From Myxococcales bacterium (GTDB taxonomy: Bacteria; Myxococcota; Polyangia; Polyangiales; Polyangiaceae): a DNA stretch of 9,653 bases. The notes below the pieces were generated by a model. That model worked only from the letters and a program-made list of their open reading frames with translations. It ran no database searches and was not told where the DNA came from. A program made the translations under genes and the position numbers. Location of the stretch: NCBI GenBank assembly GCA_020430865.1, contig JAGQIY010000679.1:1-9653 (forward strand), given 5' to 3'. Below are positions 6,327 to 9,653 of this stretch, one piece after another; positions within the stretch are counted from its first letter, which is position 1; every line of letters starts with the position of its first letter.

Positions 6327-7132
6327 AGCTCACAGCAGCAGCCGTCACCCTCGGAGCAGTTGCAGCTGCCTGCGGCTGCGCTGGACAGCCCCCGGCGACG
6401 ACCGCGCCACCAACGTCGGCTCCCCCCCCGGGCCACGCTCCCTCCGAGCACCCAGCTCATGCTCCCTCCGAGCACCCAGCGCATGGTCACGCTGAGCCCC
6501 ACCCGCCTTCGGCGCGGGGTGAAGGGACGCAGCACGGCCACCACGCCGCGACGGCCAATCACCGCTTCGAGGACCCGGAGCGCTGGGCGAAGGTGTTCGA
6601 CGATCCGAAGCGCGATGCGTGGCAAAGACCCGAGAGCGTGCTCGACTTTCTGAAGCTCGACGCGAGCGCACGAGTCGCCGACCTTGGCGCTGGCACCGGA
6701 TACTTCTCCGTGCGACTGGCGAAGCGGGTTCCGCAGGGTAAGGTTTACGCTGTCGACATCGAACCGAAGCTCCTCGAACACCTGGCTCAGCGAGCGAAGC
6801 AGGCCGGGCTCGGCAACGTGGTGACCGTGCTCGCCTCCCCTGACGACGCGAAGCTGCCTTCCGACCTGGATCTGGTGTTGGTGGTGGACACCTACCACCA
6901 CATCTCCGAGCGCGTGCCGTACTTCGAAGCCGTCGCCAAGCGACTCAAGCCGACCGGGCGTCTGGTGATCGTGGACTTCCGTCTCGGGGATCTGCCCGTC
7001 GGTCCACCCGACGAGCACAAGATCTCCCAGGACCAGGCCCACACCGAGCTCGAGGCCGCGGGCTTTCAGCTCTGCGGCGAGCTGAAGAGCCTGCCGTACC
7101 AGTACGTGCTGAGCTTCGGGACGACCTGCTAG
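6323..7132 (+). CDS. Exported class I SAM-dependent methyltransferase with His-rich linker (putative lipoprotein)
   Basis: The 269-residue product combines a short Ala-rich signal segment ending in ACGCAG (Cys17 or Cys19 as possible lipidation sites), a Pro/His-rich linker (about 22-80, ten His between 38 and 74) and a class I methyltransferase domain. The domain shows motif I VADLGAGTGYF (118-128), the acidic strand end VYAVDIEPK (141-149), DTYHHI (189-194), VIVDFR (215-220) and LEAAGF (243-248). The pre-domain HRFEDPERWAKVFDDPKRDAW (80-100) resembles a conserved segment I recall from other methyltransferases with export signals. SAM is not expected outside the cytoplasm, so either the protein stays inside or it binds something else, possibly metal through the His-rich linker. 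The ATGA overlap with the oxidoreductase fixes the start at 6323 and implies coupled translation. Domain identity is firm; localisation and substrate are inferred. Confidence 0.85.
   Translation: MKLTAAAVTLGAVAAACGCAGQPPATTAPPTSAPPPGHAPSEHPAHAPSEHPAHGHAEPHPPSARGEGTQHGHHAATANHRFEDPERWAKVFDDPKRDAWQRPESVLDFLKLDASARVADLGAGTGYFSVRLAKRVPQGKVYAVDIEPKLLEHLAQRAKQAGLGNVVTVLASPDDAKLPSDLDLVLVVDTYHHISERVPYFEAVAKRLKPTGRLVIVDFRLGDLPVGPPDEHKISQDQAHTELEAAGFQLCGELKSLPYQYVLSFGTTC
6434..6481 (+). repeat. Two 24-bp in-frame tandem repeats encoding HAPSEHPA
   Basis: The unit at 6434-6457 is repeated at 6458-6481 with only two differences (CAC/CAT at the third base, and the last base T/G). A core of 20 identical bases is shared (6437-6456 and 6461-6480). 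It encodes HAPSEHPA twice in the linker of the putative lipoprotein methyltransferase. Confidence 0.9.
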
Positions 7133-7161
7133 CACCTGATCCACGTCGTCTCGCCTCGTCC

Positions 7162-7839
7162 TCACCCCCCGACGGCCAGCGACAGCTCGACTTCGGCGTC
7201 GCGGCGCTCGACGTAGAACACACCGAGGCCGTTCCACCAACCCTGCTCCGAGTGGTCTCCTTCCAGTTCGCGATCCCAGAGAACCCGCAGCGGCCCCGCG
7301 CGAAGCGCCTCCCGAGTTGCCGCACGGATGACTCTGTCGTTCCAGTCGTCGACCAGAAGCACCGCGCGCGCCGCGAGGATCGGCTCCACCGAGGTGATGC
7401 CGTGGTAGGTGCCAGCGAAGGAGTGATCCCCGTCGTAGAAGTAGACGCCGATGGGCGGTGGCACGCGCCGTTCGCGGAACAGCCGTGCACTGGTCGTGTG
7501 GTGAAAGACGACGCGGGCGCTGCGCTCGCGATAGCGCTCGATGTTCCGATACAGCGCCTGCCTGGCCAGACAGCCGAGCCCCGTGAAGCGTCCAACCAGG
7601 CGAAACTTGTCGCACGCAAAGCAGGTGCGGCCAGGGTTGTCGATCGCCGCAGACAGTAGAGTCCGCCCCTTCCAGGTGCCGACCTCCAGGTAGTGCTCGT
7701 CGTCGCCCATGTTGCGCACCAGGTCGTTGAGGAAACGACACACGCGTGCACTGGACAGCCCCTCGATGTCCACGAGCGGTTCCGCCAGCGCATAGTCGCG
7801 ATGCTCTTCCAGAAGTCTCGCCGCAATGTTCTCCTGCAT
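7162..7839 (-). CDS. Class I SAM-dependent methyltransferase (Methyltransf_24-like)
   Basis: The 225-residue soluble product has a SAM-binding fold: motif I YLEVGTWKGRT (50-60), the second strand CFACDKF (73-79), VYFYDGDHSFAGTYHG (132-147) and LLVDDWN (161-167). The YDGDHS...DDWN arrangement is typical of Methyltransf_24-type enzymes often found with polysaccharide or natural-product genes, but nothing nearby points to a specific substrate. The ATG at 7839 is supported by GGAGA about 7 nt upstream. The gene converges on the exported methyltransferase gene with a 29-bp gap, and its own upstream region is a 402-bp gap holding two adjacent palindromes. It shows no close sequence resemblance to the neighbouring methyltransferase. 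Confidence 0.85.
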   Translation of the reverse strand: MQENIAARLLEEHRDYALAEPLVDIEGLSSARVCRFLNDLVRNMGDDEHYLEVGTWKGRTLLSAAIDNPGRTCFACDKFRLVGRFTGLGCLARQALYRNIERYRERSARVVFHHTTSARLFRERRVPPPIGVYFYDGDHSFAGTYHGITSVEPILAARAVLLVDDWNDRVIRAATREALRAGPLRVLWDRELEGDHSEQGWWNGLGVFYVERRDAEVELSLAVGG

Positions 7840-7899
7840 CGATCGTCTCCAAGCTCGCTCGCTCCCCCGCCAGGCGCTGGGAGGCTCGTGCTCAAGTCA

Positions 7900-7926
7900 T
7901 ATCCTCAAGGATACGGTTGGGCCAAC
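7900..7926. promoter_or_regulatory. Adjacent palindromes, possible operator of the methyltransferase gene
   Basis: TATCCT-CA-AGGATA (7900-7913) and GTTGG-G-CCAAC (7916-7926) are both perfect inverted repeats, two bases apart. They lie about 60-87 bp upstream of the ATG at 7839, where a promoter or operator would be expected. The first is AT-rich against its GC-rich surroundings. Confidence 0.35.
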
Positions 7927-8036
7927 GTGGCCCTGGAGACACCTTCGCAAGGCTCATGCCAGCAGCCCTCGGGCACGCGGGAAGCGATTGCTCGACCTCA
8001 CGAAGCGCCCCCGCCGCGAACACGCACGGCAGGCCA

Positions 8037-8052
8037 GCGAAGCTGGCTTCGC
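8037..8052. repeat. 6-bp stem hairpin in the 402-bp gap
   Basis: GCGAAG (8037-8042) and CTTCGC (8047-8052) pair perfectly over a CTGG loop. It lies midway between yjbQ and the methyltransferase gene and could be part of a transcript end, but no T-run follows on either strand. Confidence 0.25.
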
Positions 8053-8241
8053 AGCCGCAGCAGACAGCGCGAGTCCCCCCCGGCGCCGCGCGTCTTCGAC
8101 CCTAGCCGGGTGAGCGAGCGTGCGGAGCCGGCACACCCTGGGTGGTGCGGGCGGCACACCCGGTCCAACGCGAGGTCACACACCCCGTGTTGGTTCCGTA
8201 CGGCGACGGAGTTCGCGCTCGCATTGGCGAAGGCGAATGGC

Positions 8242-8658
8242 TCAGTCGCCGTGGACGTGTACGACCAGCTGGCGGCTGTGGGGACGATCGCGGTGCTCCC
8301 AAAGGTAGACCGCCTGCCAGGTACCGAGACCGAGCCTCCCGGACATCACCGGAATGGTCTCGCTCGTCTTCGTGATGGCGCCCCGCACGTGCGCCGGCAT
8401 GTCGTCGGGACCCTCGTCGTCGTGCTCCCAGCGCCTATCGCGGGGCACGAGATCTGCCATCCAGCGCTCGAGATCTCGCAGGACCGCTGGGTCGGCGTTC
8501 TCCTGGATCACCAGACTCGCTGAGGTGTGGCGTACGAAGACCGTACACAGCCCCGTCGTGACCCGAGCTGCCCGAACCACCTGTGCGACCTGTGGGGTGA
8601 TGTCCTGAAACCCCACGCCAGAAGTCGAAATCTCCACGATTTGCTGGTGCGTCTTCAC
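8242..8658 (-). CDS. yjbQ: YjbQ/UPF0047 family protein (secondary thiamine-phosphate synthase enzyme)
   Basis: The 138-residue product is a clear member of the YjbQ/UPF0047 family, small trimeric proteins annotated as secondary thiamine-phosphate synthases because E. coli YjbQ has weak activity of that type; the true physiological role is unsettled. Conserved segments are GLCTVFVRHTSASLVIQENA (36-55), HDDEGPDDMPAH (79-90) and SGRLGLGTWQAVYLWEHR (106-123). His44, His79, Asp80 and His90 are candidate active-site or metal-ligand positions, by analogy. The length is normal. The start is GTG at 8658, with no obvious ribosome binding site but with the expected N-terminus MKTHQQIVEI. The gene is divergent from the YihY-type gene across 55 bp. 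Confidence 0.93.
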   Translation of the reverse strand: MKTHQQIVEISTSGVGFQDITPQVAQVVRAARVTTGLCTVFVRHTSASLVIQENADPAVLRDLERWMADLVPRDRRWEHDDEGPDDMPAHVRGAITKTSETIPVMSGRLGLGTWQAVYLWEHRDRPHSRQLVVHVHGD

Positions 8659-8713
8659 GGCGATACGTATGCGATGATTCGCTGCCGAGCGAAAGCTCGG
8701 ATCTTCCTAGCCA
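8659..8713. promoter_or_regulatory. Short divergent region with palindrome and GNRA-loop hairpin
   Basis: Only 55 bp separate the two divergent start codons. The region holds the perfect palindrome ATACGTAT (8663-8670) just upstream of yjbQ, and a perfect 6-bp hairpin CCGAGC-GAAA-GCTCGG (8685-8700) 13 bp before the ATG at 8714. The hairpin would be in the 5' leader of the membrane-protein gene. No Shine-Dalgarno sequence is visible for either gene. Confidence 0.4.
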
Positions 8714-9653
8714 ATGCCGACTCCCGCCCAGACCAGCCTGAACCGAGCCCGCGAAGAGGCTCTGGGCCGAGTCGACCGCTTCTTCTCGGCGGGCCGCATT
8801 CGGCGCTGGGTGCGCTCCCTGTACCTGGCGATGCTGGAACACCACGCCGGTCGGGTCGCTGGCGCCATGGCGTTCGACCTGTTCCTGGCGATGATCCCGC
8901 TGCTGGCTCTCGCGGGCTGGGCGCTCGGCTTGCTGGTGCGGCAGCGACCCGAGGCGCTCGAGAGCGCCACGCTGCTGCTCGAGTGGACGCCCACGGACGT
9001 CCAGAACGTCCTCAGTCAGCAGCTCGGGCGCTACGCCGACAGCGCGGCCGTGGCGCCGCTTGCGTCCGTCGGCGCGCTCTGGCTAACCAGCGGCGCTTTC
9101 CATACGGTAATGAATGTCTTCGAGAACGCCTTGAAGGCGGAGAGACGCCCCTGGTGGACCAAGCGCCTGCTGAGCCTGGGGTGCGCAGCGGTGGTCGTGG
9201 CCGCAGTGCCGCTGATCGCCTGGCTGGCTGTGGCGATCGCGGGCGGCCCAGTCGCGATCCTTCACGCGACGCTGGAGAACGAGACGGCGGATCTGGAGCT
9301 GGCGCGAGCCGTCGTGAGCCTGGTGACGTTCGTCGGCATGACGGCGTTCACCGCCGCCTTCTTTCGCGTCGCGGTCAAGCGCCCGGGCGTGAGACGCCGG
9401 GTGTGGCCCGGTGCCGCGACCACGGTGTGCCTCGGCGCCCTCGCCTCCTGGGGCTTCGCGGCCTATGTCAACCAGCTGTCCCGCTTCACGCTGTTCTACG
9501 GCAGCCTGGCGACGGTCGCGGTATTGATGCTGTGGCTCTGGTTGTGTTGCGCCGCCCTGCTGCTCGGGGCCGAGGTCAACGCTCAGCTGGAAGGGGTGCG
9601 CGGCCCGAGCTTGGCGCCTGCGGAGTCGGCCACCGTCGACGCACCGCCCGCTA
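8714..9653 (+). CDS. YihY/BrkB (UPF0761) family inner membrane protein, 3' end outside window
   Basis: An open frame from the ATG at 8714 continues to the window edge without a stop, giving 313 codons. The product shows the six-helix pattern of the YihY/BrkB family, with hydrophobic segments near residues 50-76, 113-131, 154-178, 198-218, 232-253 and 262-287. The diagnostic C-terminal segment is present: FYGSLATVAVLMLWLWL (261-277), then LLLGAEVNAQLE (282-293). The early HAGRVAGAMAFDLFLAMIP stretch (44-62) is also typical. The family sits in the cytoplasmic membrane; its transport function is not established, and the old 'ribonuclease BN' and 'virulence factor' names are unreliable. Almost all of the conserved core is within the window, so probably only a short C-terminal tail is missing. 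No ribosome binding site is visible; a leader hairpin precedes the start. Confidence 0.9.
   Translation, partial: MPTPAQTSLNRAREEALGRVDRFFSAGRIRRWVRSLYLAMLEHHAGRVAGAMAFDLFLAMIPLLALAGWALGLLVRQRPEALESATLLLEWTPTDVQNVLSQQLGRYADSAAVAPLASVGALWLTSGAFHTVMNVFENALKAERRPWWTKRLLSLGCAAVVVAAVPLIAWLAVAIAGGPVAILHATLENETADLELARAVVSLVTFVGMTAFTAAFFRVAVKRPGVRRRVWPGAATTVCLGALASWGFAAYVNQLSRFTLFYGSLATVAVLMLWLWLCCAALLLGAEVNAQLEGVRGPSLAPAESATVDAPPA

Larger units (their letters stand above)
7840..8241. other. 402-bp gap without a recognisable gene
   Basis: This stretch lies between the start of the methyltransferase gene and the end of yjbQ, both on the minus strand. Open frames here are Arg/Pro/Ser-rich and look like GC-driven noise. 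It should hold the methyltransferase promoter and the yjbQ 3' end. Visible structure is limited to the palindromes at 7900-7926 and a GCGAAG-CTGG-CTTCGC hairpin at 8037-8052. I see no tRNA or other RNA gene. Confidence 0.6.

Noticed and set aside
7133..7161. The two convergent methyltransferase genes as a duplicated pair or system
   Set aside because: Their motifs and architectures differ (signal plus His-rich linker versus soluble Methyltransf_24-like), so adjacency is more likely coincidental than a duplication.
6137..7852. 571-codon open frame on the minus strand
   Set aside because: It is antisense to the oxidoreductase end and the exported methyltransferase and overlaps the second methyltransferase in another frame. 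Those genes have clear family motifs and this frame has none.
8094..8110. TTCGACCC resembling a tRNA T-loop
   Set aside because: The flanking bases do not form the 5-bp T-stem, and no acceptor or anticodon arms can be built around it.
7693..8523. 276-codon plus-strand frame covering the 402-bp gap
   Set aside because: Both ends are antisense to well-supported genes (methyltransferase and yjbQ), and the middle is Arg/Pro/Ser-rich with no motif.

Overview
The window is about 9.65 kb of high-GC bacterial DNA, densely packed with genes and with strong G/C preference at third codon positions. Tat and lipoprotein signals, a secreted Gly-rich/Cys-rich protein and an exported methyltransferase suggest a member of the Myxococcota (Polyangia-type deltaproteobacteria) or a relative. 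That placement is an inference from style: there is no rRNA or other phylogenetic marker here. No tRNA, rRNA, CRISPR array, insertion sequence, integrase or phage gene was found, and the window reads as ordinary chromosome.

Layout. (1) 1-362 (+) is the 3' end of a secreted-type protein with 20-residue Gly-rich tandem repeats and a C-terminal domain of four CX6C units. (2) 399-2428 (-) is a tight operon, read right to left: a 77-codon unknown ORF, a membrane-anchored metallophosphoesterase and miaE (tRNA hydroxylase). Its junctions are ATGA and TGA|GTG, so translational coupling is likely. (3) A 201-bp divergent spacer with small repeats leads to a (+) run: a radical SAM protein (2630-3505), a Tat-exported PhoD-type alkaline phosphatase (3616-5244), a zinc-independent quinone oxidoreductase (5346-6326) and, overlapping it by ATGA, a methyltransferase with a lipoprotein signal and His-rich linker (6323-7132). 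(4) Converging on it across 29 bp is a second, unrelated class I methyltransferase (7162-7839, -). A 402-bp apparently non-coding stretch separates this from yjbQ (8242-8658, -). (5) Divergent from yjbQ across 55 bp is a YihY/BrkB-family membrane protein (8714 onward), cut by the window's right edge.

How the genes relate. The neighbourhood looks like mixed housekeeping (tRNA modification, phosphate scavenging, redox, envelope) and not one dedicated pathway. Only the miaE operon and the oxidoreductase/methyltransferase pair show real translational linkage. I do not see a convincing new multi-gene system. The most unusual objects are the exported His-rich methyltransferase, the CX6C-repeat protein and the small ORF heading the miaE operon.
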